Made by a program: the position numbers and the translations under genes
Notes under the pieces: model-generated
Databases searched by the model: none
What the model was told of the DNA's origin: nothing
The model's input: the letters and a program-made list of their open reading frames with translations, nothing else
In this document: positions 1-7,651 of the stretch, in pieces
How positions within the stretch are numbered: the stretch's first letter is position 1
Layout of the letters: each line of letters starts with the position of its first letter
Assembly: GCA_937957915.1 (NCBI GenBank)
Contig: CALGNZ010000027.1
Location: 97,365-161,364, forward strand
Origin: an uncultured Granulosicoccaceae bacterium
GTDB taxonomy: Bacteria; Pseudomonadota; Gammaproteobacteria; Granulosicoccales; Granulosicoccaceae
DNA: 64,000 bases
Direction: 5' to 3'

Positions 1-45
1 TGGCATCTAATATTTATTCTGCGGTAAAAGGTATACTGTCGAGAT

Positions 46-528
46 ATGGCTAAACCAAAGAAAAAGAAGGGTGACAAAGGATCGTCCCGCATAGCGACCA
101 ACAAGCGTGCCCGATACGATTATCTGATTGAAGATACCTTCGAGGGCGGACTTGTTTTGGAAGGATGGGAAGTCAAAAGCCTGCGTGAAGGCAGAGTGCA
201 ATTGTCGGAAAGCTACGTCATGATTCGCAATAGCGAAGCGTGGCTGTATGGCTGCCACATTACGCCCCTGCTTTCGGCCTCGACCCACGTTGTGGCACGA
301 CCGGTGCGCGATCGAAAAATTCTTTTGCACCGTAACGAGCTGAGCAAACTTGTCGGCCAGGTCGAGCGCAAGGGCTTTACCCTGGTGCCACTGAATCTGT
401 ACTGGAAGCGATCGAAGGTCAAACTTGAAATTGGTTTGGCAAAAGGCAAAAAAACGCACGACAAACGCGCAACGGAGAAAGCTCGAGACTGGGCCAGAGA
501 AAAAGAACGAGTGATGAAAAACCACTAG
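46..528 (+). CDS. smpB: SsrA-binding protein SmpB
   Basis: The 160-residue product is the tmRNA-binding protein needed for trans-translation, which rescues stalled ribosomes and tags the unfinished peptide. The sequence shows a lysine-rich start, the conserved block [20 protein letters not shown] followed by EVKSLREGR, and the basic tail [15 protein letters not shown] that mimics the codon-anticodon helix in the decoding centre. Length matches the family (about 160 aa). It starts at ATG with only a weak purine stretch upstream. A TATACT hexamer lies just before the start, but I cannot tell whether it is a -10 box. The tmRNA gene is not within the visible downstream 150 bases. Confidence 0.97.
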   Translation: MAKPKKKKGDKGSSRIATNKRARYDYLIEDTFEGGLVLEGWEVKSLREGRVQLSESYVMIRNSEAWLYGCHITPLLSASTHVVARPVRDRKILLHRNELSKLVGQVERKGFTLVPLNLYWKRSKVKLEIGLAKGKKTHDKRATEKARDWAREKERVMKNH

Positions 529-580
529 CCTGCAGACCGCCCGCGTGTAAGGTCGCAAAAGCTGCTAACAGTTACATGCA

Positions 581-606
581 CACTACACGCACCCAGTTGT
601 GTAGTG
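581..606. terminator. Hairpin between convergent smpB and dnaQ
   Basis: An 8-bp perfect stem (CACTACAC pairing with GTGTAGTG) with a 10-base loop sits between the convergent ends of smpB and dnaQ. There is no T-run on either side, so it is terminator-like at best. Confidence 0.4.
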
Positions 607-676
607 GCTGGTACCTGGCGAGAAGCCTTGCACAACGGTGCCAGCGCGCTCGATCCGACTCTGAGTATTGCGCGTG

Positions 677-1387
677 TCAACCGGCGGACCAGACACAGCC
701 GTTAGCACTTTCTTTTTGAAGTTTTTCCAGCCAGGCAGCATGCGCCTTCTGCTCTGCTTCATTTGCCTGCAACACCATCTGAGGGGGGTATTGTTGCGGA
801 TCTATCGTCAACTCTGTCGAATCTGAATTGTTGTCCTGCGCAATATCGAGATCAAAACCAAGTGATGACTGCCCCCCGGTCATGCGTAAGTAGACTTCCG
901 CCAGTATCTCCGCATCAAGTAAAGCGCCGTGAAGCTGCCGACGCGAGTTATCGATATCCAGTCGTTTGCACAGCGCATCCAGGCTATTGCGCTGCCCGGG
1001 AAATTGCTTTCTCGCCAACATCAGTGAGTCAGTTACCGCATCACAAATTAACTCCATCCGCGTGTTGGCGTTGCAGAGTCGAAATTCGTAATCGAGAAAT
1101 GACACATCAAATGCGGCGTTATGAATGATCACTTCCGCCCCTTCCACAAATTCAAGAAAGGCATCGGCCACCTCTGCAAAGCGCGGTTTGTCCTGCAGAA
1201 ACTCTGCACTGATGCCGTGCACTTCAAGTGCTCCGGCGTCAATCGCCCGGTCAGGCTGAATGTACTGATGGTAGTGGTTGCCGGTCAGTTTTCTATCGAC
1301 TATTTCCACGCCACCGATTTCGATTATTCGATGGTTTTCGGAAATCTCCAGCCCTGTAGTCTCTGTGTCCAGTACTATCTGACGCAT
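677..1387 (-). CDS. dnaQ: DNA polymerase III epsilon subunit (3'-5' proofreading exonuclease)
   Basis: This is the proofreading subunit of the replicative polymerase core. The DEDDh exonuclease motifs are all present: Asp7 and Glu9 in LDTETTGLE (Exo I), Asp94 in HNAAFD (Exo II), and His153/Asp158 in HGALLDAE (Exo III). I chose the internal ATG giving MRQIVLDTETTG (236 aa), because family members begin right at this strand; the open frame extends about 29 codons further with no conserved content. The C-terminal part after residue 180, which binds the alpha subunit, ends in a short variable tail. It lies downstream of rnhA on the same strand, whereas E. coli has these two genes divergent. Confidence 0.95.
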   Translation of the reverse strand: MRQIVLDTETTGLEISENHRIIEIGGVEIVDRKLTGNHYHQYIQPDRAIDAGALEVHGISAEFLQDKPRFAEVADAFLEFVEGAEVIIHNAAFDVSFLDYEFRLCNANTRMELICDAVTDSLMLARKQFPGQRNSLDALCKRLDIDNSRRQLHGALLDAEILAEVYLRMTGGQSSLGFDLDIAQDNNSDSTELTIDPQQYPPQMVLQANEAEQKAHAAWLEKLQKESANGCVWSAG

Positions 1388-1451
1388 CTCAATTAAGCAC
1401 TCGGTGTTGATCGACGCATTTGTCGTATTGCGGTGAATCGGATCAAGCCAG

Positions 1452-1907
1452 CTAGGCCAGCTCATCAATGCCACGATTGGCTAATTCATCGACTCGCTCG
1501 TTATCTACATCGCCACTATGGCCTTTCACCCAGCGCCAATCTATTTCGTGCTGCACAGCAAGCTTGTCGAGTTGCCTCCAAAGATCAGCGTTCGCTACCG
1601 GTTTCCGGGCACTGTTGATCCAGCCATTTTTTTTCCAGTTACCGATCCATTCGGTTATACCTTTACGAACATACTGCGAATCCGTTGTCAGCGTTACTTT
1701 GCTCGGACGTTTCAGCGCTGCCAGACCCTGAATTGCTGCGGTTAATTCCATGCGATTATTGGTAGTCTCTGACTCACCACCATACAGTTCCTTTTCCTGG
1801 CCCTGGCTCTTCAGCAGCACACCCCAACCACCAGGCCCCGGATTACCACGGCATGCACCATCGGTGTAAATTTCCACCTTTGTCTGTCCAGCACGGATTT
1901 CAGCCAC
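1452..1907 (-). CDS. rnhA: Ribonuclease HI
   Basis: The enzyme cuts the RNA strand of RNA-DNA hybrids (R-loops, primers). The 151-residue protein carries the full RNase H carboxylate set: Asp16 in [15 protein letters not shown], Glu54 in [11 protein letters not shown], Asp76 in TDSQYV and Asp140 in NERVDELA, plus His130 in the flexible loop VKGHSG. The basic handle region WKKNGW typical of bacterial RNase HI is present. It sits 64 bases upstream of dnaQ and 21 bases downstream of the methyltransferase gene, so the three are probably co-transcribed. Confidence 0.97.
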   Translation of the reverse strand: MAEIRAGQTKVEIYTDGACRGNPGPGGWGVLLKSQGQEKELYGGESETTNNRMELTAAIQGLAALKRPSKVTLTTDSQYVRKGITEWIGNWKKNGWINSARKPVANADLWRQLDKLAVQHEIDWRWVKGHSGDVDNERVDELANRGIDELA

Positions 1908-1928
1908 GTAAATCGTACCGTGTACTTT

Positions 1929-2726
1929 CTACTTGGAATGATCGTCTTCATGAGGGGTGCCGGATCTATTGACCGCTGTGCGCGAAGAACGCTGCGCAAA
2001 TGCACCTGTCACCAACCGCCCTTGTGGTCTCATCCATCTCTGCCGAGATAATGTCATCGGCATCGATTGCTTGCGCGCGTGAATCAGATATACCCCACCG
2101 ACAAACCCAAGGAAGCGCTGCGTATACTCGAGGTATCGGGTGCGCCTGAGAATCCCCGGTCTGTCGATCGGCGGGCGCAGAAACACTGTTTCGGCGGTGA
2201 CGATCCGAAAGCCAAGAACGGACAGCCAGTCCTGGATTCGAGCGCGGCTGTAGGTATTCCCGTTCCATGGCACAGAGCGCCCGAAAGATCTACGCAGACC
2301 AAATTGACTGTACGGGTTAAAGCCCATCAGCAGCAGGTGGCCATCAGCGGTTAACACGCGATCTGCTTCGCGCAGCGCGCCGTGAGGATTTGCGCAGAAT
2401 TCGAGCGAGTGAGGAAAAAACACCAGGTTCATGCGATCGCTGCTAATTGGCAGATGCTCCAGCTCGCCAGAGATCTGGGCACTGGTGGTTTCCGCGTAAC
2501 TGTCAATCACAATTCTGCGGTGCAACCCGGCACTGCCCAATAGCTCTCTGTGCGGGGCTATCTGCCCCACCTGAAGCCCCTGATAACCGAAGATTCCGGG
2601 CAAAATATCGTCGCATTTTGCGCTGACAGTATCGAGCACGGCGTCGCCGAGGCTGGTCTGATACCACTCTCGTAATGCAGGCTGCGCCTCGGCCCAGCTG
2701 GGCCCTGATTTGCGGAAAATTTCCAT
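1929..2726 (-). CDS. SAM-dependent methyltransferase, YafS-like
   Basis: A 265-residue class I methyltransferase-like protein. The middle reads as a methyltransferase_11 fold: after the post-I region ELEHLPISSDRMNLVFFPHSLEF comes LREADRVLTADGHLLLMGFNP, the usual motif following the SAM site. The glycine-rich motif I is poorly formed (GLQVGQIAPHRELLG), so SAM binding is inferred from fold and position. Family and context match E. coli yafS, which lies between gloB and rnhA. The C-terminal 40 residues are basic and low in conservation. The substrate is unknown. It is divergent from mltD. Confidence 0.8.
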   Translation of the reverse strand: MEIFRKSGPSWAEAQPALREWYQTSLGDAVLDTVSAKCDDILPGIFGYQGLQVGQIAPHRELLGSAGLHRRIVIDSYAETTSAQISGELEHLPISSDRMNLVFFPHSLEFCANPHGALREADRVLTADGHLLLMGFNPYSQFGLRRSFGRSVPWNGNTYSRARIQDWLSVLGFRIVTAETVFLRPPIDRPGILRRTRYLEYTQRFLGFVGGVYLIHARKQSMPMTLSRQRWMRPQGRLVTGAFAQRSSRTAVNRSGTPHEDDHSK

Positions 2727-2844
2727 GCCTCAACTATACTCCATTTTCAGTGGTACATCTCCCCCGCCATTGTCGACTCAGCAATAGACAATATAGATAA
2801 AGCGCTCTGTCGACAATACGGATAAATCAAGGTTACAGCACACA

Positions 2845-4341
2845 TTGCTTACTTCGTTCAAACACTCGGCGGGCACCTTGTCCAGCCTATCGCGCCTGCT
2901 TTTTTGCGTGGCAGCACTTGGATTCTGCATGCCCACACCAGGCAAGCATTTTGGTGAGCAAATCTATTCGCAGGAAAGCCAGCCAGCGCACCACGCAGGG
3001 GTAACCAATTCACTCGTCAGTTTCTCGGAGTCCGTGCGCAGTATCAGCGAACGCAGTGGTCCACCAGGCGCTTTCCGTCCAGTCGAGGACCTGCAAATAC
3101 TGCCCTTGAGCCACCACAGCTTATGGAACCGATTGCGCGATGGCTTCGAGTTCTCAGAGCTCGAGCACCCGAAAATCGACCTGCAGATCGAGTTTTTACA
3201 AAACGGAATGCGTTCCCTGCAAGCGAGCCTGACCGCCGCCCGCCCGTATTTGAAACACATTGTTGAGCAGGTAGAACGCGCTGGCATGCCAATCGACATT
3301 GCTATGCTGCCACTGGTTGAAAGCGCATTTAACCCACACGCAAAAAGCAGCCAGAACGCACTCGGCCTGTGGCAGTTTATCCCGGATACCGGCGCCCTAT
3401 ACGGGCTGTCAGAAGACGAATGGTACAGCGGCCGAAAGGATGTGATCGCCTCAACCGAAGCGGCCTTAACATACCTGACCCGATTGCACGAGCTCTTTGA
3501 TGGCGACTGGCTGCTCGCTCTCGCGGCCTACAATACAGGCCAGGGCAACTTGCGTTCGGCAATCAGACGCGCAAAGAAAAAAGGGCTGTCGTCCGACTTC
3601 TGGAGCCTGCGTCTTGCCAAGGAAACCAGAGACTACGTACCCCGACTGATTGCTGTGTCAAAAATGATCAGTGAACCTGAAGCATACGGGATAATTCTTC
3701 CGCCTCTGTCAGATCGCGTCTCCACGCGTGCCATCGACTTCGACAGAACGCTTTCGCTCCAGGCTGCAGCAGACATCAGCGGTTTGAGTCTGCGCAGATT
3801 ATCGGAACTTAACCCGGGCTACAAAAAAGGGGTTATGCCGCCAGACGGCCCTAACCGACTACTGGTGCCGATCGAAGGTGCGGCATCACTGATCAAGTGG
3901 AACGATAAACAACGAGCAGTTGTCGCCGCCGCCAAACACAGACCGGCAAACGCCTACTCGACAGCAGAAAACCAAAATGCCGTTAGCACCTTTCGAAAAG
4001 TAGACTACCGGCAGTACACCGTACGCAAGGGCGATAACCTCTGGAATATTGCTCGTCAGTTCGACACAGACCTGAAATCACTAACGAGCTGGAACGCTAT
4101 TGGCAGCTCAAGCGACCCTCTGCAACCAGGGGACAAACTGTGGTACGCCAGACTCAGTCACGATTCAACCCAAGCCATGGACGCCAGGCTAATGAAGTAT
4201 CGTGTGGTGACAACTGACACAGTTGCCTCTGTCAGCAACAAATTTAACACGCGGTTTGTCGAGCTAAAAAAATGGAATCAGTCGCTCCGGCACTCCCACT
4301 CCCTCTACCCTGGCCAGATATTGTATATACCGGTTCAGTAA
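2845..4341 (+). CDS. mltD: Membrane-bound lytic murein transglycosylase D (LysM)
   Basis: A 498-residue periplasmic peptidoglycan-cleaving enzyme. After a hydrophobic N-terminal signal (about residues 12-30) comes the SLT/GH23 domain, with catalytic Glu159 in LPLVESAFNPHA, then NALGLWQFIP and LALAAYNTGQGNL. Two LysM domains follow, near residues 390-435 (YTVRKGDNLWNIARQF) and 450-497 (TVASVSNKFN), which bind glycan. E. coli MltD has the same order and similar length. The start is TTG with AAGG about 10 bases upstream; no in-frame ATG precedes the signal peptide. The signal lacks an obvious lipobox at the chosen start. The MltD/YafS/RnhA/DnaQ neighbourhood is conserved in gammaproteobacteria. 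Confidence 0.93.
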   Translation: MLTSFKHSAGTLSSLSRLLFCVAALGFCMPTPGKHFGEQIYSQESQPAHHAGVTNSLVSFSESVRSISERSGPPGAFRPVEDLQILPLSHHSLWNRLRDGFEFSELEHPKIDLQIEFLQNGMRSLQASLTAARPYLKHIVEQVERAGMPIDIAMLPLVESAFNPHAKSSQNALGLWQFIPDTGALYGLSEDEWYSGRKDVIASTEAALTYLTRLHELFDGDWLLALAAYNTGQGNLRSAIRRAKKKGLSSDFWSLRLAKETRDYVPRLIAVSKMISEPEAYGIILPPLSDRVSTRAIDFDRTLSLQAAADISGLSLRRLSELNPGYKKGVMPPDGPNRLLVPIEGAASLIKWNDKQRAVVAAAKHRPANAYSTAENQNAVSTFRKVDYRQYTVRKGDNLWNIARQFDTDLKSLTSWNAIGSSSDPLQPGDKLWYARLSHDSTQAMDARLMKYRVVTTDTVASVSNKFNTRFVELKKWNQSLRHSHSLYPGQILYIPVQ

Positions 4342-4748
4342 TATGTATAGCCAGGCGTGTATAACTGGTATAACTACCGAAAACTCTGCAAGCCCCGAAT
4401 TTAGTTGCGGCTCATAGCTCTATGGTTTTGCAGAATACCAATAGAATCGATACCACTCTACCCTGCTCAAAACACCCGCGAGATGAGCACTCGTACTACC
4501 CGGGACGAGGCTTTATTGCGCAGAAAAAGCCGTGCGACTGTGGCGACCATTCACCGTCTATTCCTTACTTACCATTCCGTCATCATTGTTGATGATTACC
4601 TTCCTGAATCGACATCTGCGCAGACACATTAAATACGCAGCGCTGTGGTAGTGTTGTGGGTCAAAGACCGGACTGTCACCGGCCTTTGCGCCAAGTAAAC
4701 ACAATAAAAATACCTGAAACCAGCTAATTAAGCTGTAAGAGCGCAACC
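4342..4748. other. Intergenic stretch, no supported gene
   Basis: 407 bases between mltD and the FHA gene. Short open frames of 65-75 codons occur on both strands but show no recognisable motif or convincing ribosome binding site. An imperfect hairpin (CAAAGACCGG against CCGGCCTTTG, one A-C mismatch) lies near 4662-4692. The promoter of the FHA gene should lie here but I cannot place it. Confidence 0.6.
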
Positions 4749-5408
4749 ATGCCACAACTCACGATAATCGCCGAAACCGGGGAAACCAGCTCTCTAAGCC
4801 TAACTAAAAACGAGCTGACAATTGGTCGAAGACGAGACAACCAACTTTGCCTGCCGCACCTGTCGGTCAGTGGGTACCATGCTCGAATTTACGGTGATCC
4901 GGACTGTTTGACTCTGGAAGATCTCGGTAGCACCAACGGCACTTTGCTGAATGGCCGTCGTATCAAGCAACATTTTTTACTACACAGCGACGAGATCATT
5001 ATTGGCAGTTATCAAATCCGCTACACCGAAACTTATAGCCGAATACCGGAACAGGCTCCCGAGCTGGAAAACGTCACGTCGATCAAATCAACCACACCTA
5101 TCATCGATCCTGAACTGGAGACCATAATTTCAGAAGCGGCAGCACTGAAAATTTCGTCTGGCACCAAAGCAGGCTCGGTATTACCCATAGAAAAACCGGT
5201 AACTACGGTTGGCAAGAGCGGCGGTGAAATCGGCGCAATTGCAAAAAAGACAACTGGCTACTATCTGGTACCCGTTGGAACAGAACCCACGGCGATGCGA
5301 CACAATGGCAGAGCACTTAATCCTCAGGTCGAAATCAAGTTAGTGGGCGGCGATCAAATTGAGATCGGGGGCGAACAACTGGAATTTATCTATCCGTTCT
5401 ATCGTTAA
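4749..5408 (+). CDS. Protein with two FHA domains
   Basis: A 219-residue cytosolic protein with a clear N-terminal forkhead-associated domain (about residues 22-95): IGRRRDN, LSVSGYHARIY, LEDLGSTNGTLLNGRRI and DEIIIGSYQI are the phosphothreonine-binding core, including the conserved Gly-Arg, Ser/His and Asn residues. Residues about 135-219 look like a second, more degenerate FHA fold (TTVGKSG near its start, GGDQIEIGGEQLEF at its end) without the Ser-x-x-His signature. There is no membrane segment. FHA proteins usually read the output of Ser/Thr kinases, but no kinase gene is adjacent, so the partner is unknown. It appears to be a single-gene unit. Confidence 0.85.
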   Translation: MPQLTIIAETGETSSLSLTKNELTIGRRRDNQLCLPHLSVSGYHARIYGDPDCLTLEDLGSTNGTLLNGRRIKQHFLLHSDEIIIGSYQIRYTETYSRIPEQAPELENVTSIKSTTPIIDPELETIISEAAALKISSGTKAGSVLPIEKPVTTVGKSGGEIGAIAKKTTGYYLVPVGTEPTAMRHNGRALNPQVEIKLVGGDQIEIGGEQLEFIYPFYR

Positions 5409-5482
5409 TATTGCTGCCGCACCCGCGACATAACAATCGCAGTTTAAATTCAAGCGATAGATAGATATGACGCTCAAGCGCA

Positions 5483-5527
5483 GAGTTTGATCAAGATCGA
5501 ATCAAACTCACGACACCTGACGTGTCG
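5483..5527. terminator. Paired hairpins between convergent FHA gene and cysM
   Basis: Two perfect hairpins lie in tandem: GAGTTTGAT/ATCAAACTC (9-bp stem, 5483-5509) and CGACAC/GTGTCG (6-bp stem, 5511-5527). They sit between two convergent genes. Neither is followed by a T-run, so factor-independent termination is uncertain. Confidence 0.4.
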
Positions 5528-5551
5528 GCACATTAAAGCACCAGAGTTACC

Positions 5552-6451
5552 TCAGGAGAAAACCCCGGTCGACAGGTAACGATCACCTCGATCACACACG
5601 ATAGACACGATGGTGCTGTTACTAACCTGCTCACTGAGCTTCAGTGCCGCTGCCATTGCCCCGCCCGAAGAAATACCGCAAAAAATACCTTCTGTTTTAG
5701 CTAGCTCACGCGAGTAGTGCTCCGCCTCCTGCTGGCTAATATCCAGTATCTCGTCAACTCTCTCTGGTTCATATATTTTCGGCAAGTAAGCCTGTGGCCA
5801 GCGGCGAATTCCAGGAATGTCTGCACCATCTGCGGGCTGCACTCCGACAATGCGGATATCCGGATTTTGCTCTTTCAGATAACGCGACGTACCCATGATC
5901 GTGCCCGTCGTACCCATTGATGAGACAAAATGTGTAACTTCATGATTGGTCTCATGCCAGATCTCAGGGCCGGTTGTCAGATAGTGCGCTGCCGGATTAT
6001 CCGGGTTTGCAAATTGATCAAGCACCTTGCCCTTACCTTCATCCTGCATCTGCAACGCCAGATCCCGTGCGTATTCCATCCCCTGCGCTTTCGTTACGGA
6101 GATCAGTTCAGCACCGTAAACGCTCATGGTCACCTTCCTCTCTTCACTGAGATTCTCGGGCATGATCAGCTTCATATCATAACCACGCATCGCCGCTGCC
6201 ATGGCAAGCGCTATACCCGTATTGCCGCTGGTGGCCTCAATTAAAGTGTCACCGGGCTTGATATCACCACGCTTCTCCGCAGCTAAAATCATGTTCAATG
6301 CCGGTCGGTCTTTTACTGAACCCGCTGGATTATCGCCTTCGAGCTTGGCGACAATTCGATTGCCGCGATCGTTGGCACCGAGTCTTTGCAGCAGACAAAG
6401 TCTGGTGCCTCCGATTTGTTCCGGTAAGGTTTTTAACATGATGCTTTCCAT
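5552..6451 (-). CDS. cysM: Cysteine synthase B (O-acetylserine sulfhydrylase B)
   Basis: A PLP enzyme that makes cysteine from O-acetylserine and sulfide, and in the CysM branch also accepts thiosulfate. The PLP lysine is Lys47 in NPAGSVKDRPA, and the phosphate/substrate loop is TSGNTGIALAMAAA. GISSGGAMAA is the C-terminal cofactor-phosphate loop. The length of 299 aa matches E. coli CysM (303) better than CysK (323), and the RPAL/GNTGIALAM wording is CysM-like. The start may be the first ATG or the one four codons later (MLKTLPEQIG). It stands alone, convergent with the FHA gene and downstream of miaA on the same strand. Confidence 0.93.
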   Translation of the reverse strand: MESIMLKTLPEQIGGTRLCLLQRLGANDRGNRIVAKLEGDNPAGSVKDRPALNMILAAEKRGDIKPGDTLIEATSGNTGIALAMAAAMRGYDMKLIMPENLSEERKVTMSVYGAELISVTKAQGMEYARDLALQMQDEGKGKVLDQFANPDNPAAHYLTTGPEIWHETNHEVTHFVSSMGTTGTIMGTSRYLKEQNPDIRIVGVQPADGADIPGIRRWPQAYLPKIYEPERVDEILDISQQEAEHYSRELAKTEGIFCGISSGGAMAAALKLSEQVSNSTIVSIVCDRGDRYLSTGVFS

Positions 6452-6613
6452 TAAGTACCTGATACATTGAGTCGCAAAGGATTTCTCATACCAGGTGAAG
6501 ACATACTGAAAGAGTGCTCAACTTGTCCAGAACCTGTGTCTTATTCTCCGCGAATTCAATTCTGCGAATAGCAGGATATTGCTTTTACAGCGAGATGCAA
6601 ATTCAACGAGCAA

Positions 6614-7591
6614 TTACGCACCGGCCGACCGCAACCATTGCTCAAACCCGTCGAGTTGCGCCAGATCAGACATTCGCGGCGCCAGGTCAATCACCCGCAG
6701 CGCCTCCATTCTACGCATCCACGTCAACTGTCTTTTCGCCAGTTGTCGCGTCGCCGCTTTGCCGCGTTCACGCATCTCACTATAAGAGAATTCATTATCC
6801 AGCATACCCCACACCTGCCGGTAGCCGACACATCGCATTGAGGGCAGATCCCGGTGAATCTCGGGCTCATTGATTAACGCCTTCACTTCGTCAACAAAGC
6901 CTTGCTCCAGCATCTCATCAAAGCGGGTAGCGATAATGCCATGCAGTACTGATCGATCCGACGGCTGAATGCCTATATTAAAAAAATTGTATAGGTCATT
7001 CGACTGACGATTATTCTGCATTTGCGACAACGGCAGCCCGCTTACCCTGTACACCTCAAGTGCCCTGATTAACCGTTGCGGATCATTCGGATGAATGCGT
7101 TGTGCGGACTGTGGATCGACGCGCGCCAGTTCTGCGTGCAGCGCTTCCCACCCTGCTTTATCTGCCTGTTTCTGCAGCTGCCGCCTTACCGTGGCATCAG
7201 ACTCTGGCAAGTCTGACAAACCATGCCACAGGGCGTTGTAGTAAAGCATAGTGCCGCCAACCAATAGCGGTATCCGACCAGCTTGTGAGATTCTTGAAAT
7301 TTCCTGCTGTGCATCAGACAAGAATTTGGAAACTGAATAGGTCTCCCGGGGATGGATGATATCGATAAGCGCGTGGGGTGCTCGTTGAAGCGTTTCCGCA
7401 TCCGGCTTTGCTGTGCCAATATCCATGCCGCGATAGATTAACGCCGAGTCGACACTGACTATCTCAAACGGCAGGCTTTGACAAAGCTCTACTGCAAGCC
7501 CGGTTTTACCGGCTGCCGTCGGCCCCAGCACACACAATACAGGTGTTGTATTCGACGTGTTTGTACCGACACTGGCACCATCACTGCCCAT
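6614..7591 (-). CDS. miaA: tRNA dimethylallyltransferase
   Basis: MiaA adds a dimethylallyl group to A37 of tRNAs that read UNN codons. The P-loop LGPTAAGKTGLAV opens the protein, followed by DSALIYRGMDIGTAKP, where most family members have DSxQVYRGM, so Gln is replaced here by Leu. LLVGGTMLYYNAL and the C-terminal TRQLAKRQLTWMR region are typical. I prefer the ATG giving 325 aa; an upstream TTG would give 339 aa but has no Shine-Dalgarno. It follows mutL closely, as in E. coli, but the usual hfq gene is not downstream; cysM is found instead. Confidence 0.94.
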   Translation of the reverse strand: MGSDGASVGTNTSNTTPVLCVLGPTAAGKTGLAVELCQSLPFEIVSVDSALIYRGMDIGTAKPDAETLQRAPHALIDIIHPRETYSVSKFLSDAQQEISRISQAGRIPLLVGGTMLYYNALWHGLSDLPESDATVRRQLQKQADKAGWEALHAELARVDPQSAQRIHPNDPQRLIRALEVYRVSGLPLSQMQNNRQSNDLYNFFNIGIQPSDRSVLHGIIATRFDEMLEQGFVDEVKALINEPEIHRDLPSMRCVGYRQVWGMLDNEFSYSEMRERGKAATRQLAKRQLTWMRRMEALRVIDLAPRMSDLAQLDGFEQWLRSAGA

Positions 7592-7651
7592 AGACGGATT
7601 CTCGCTCAACGGTTGCCAGCCATAAGTGAACAAAAAACAAAGTAATACACA

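Noticed and set aside
7..558. Minus-strand 183-codon ORF over smpB
   Set aside because: It lies entirely over the clearly recognisable smpB on the other strand.
4405..4632. Plus-strand 75-codon ORF between mltD and the FHA gene
   Set aside because: No ribosome binding site, no motif, and an equally long frame on the other strand.
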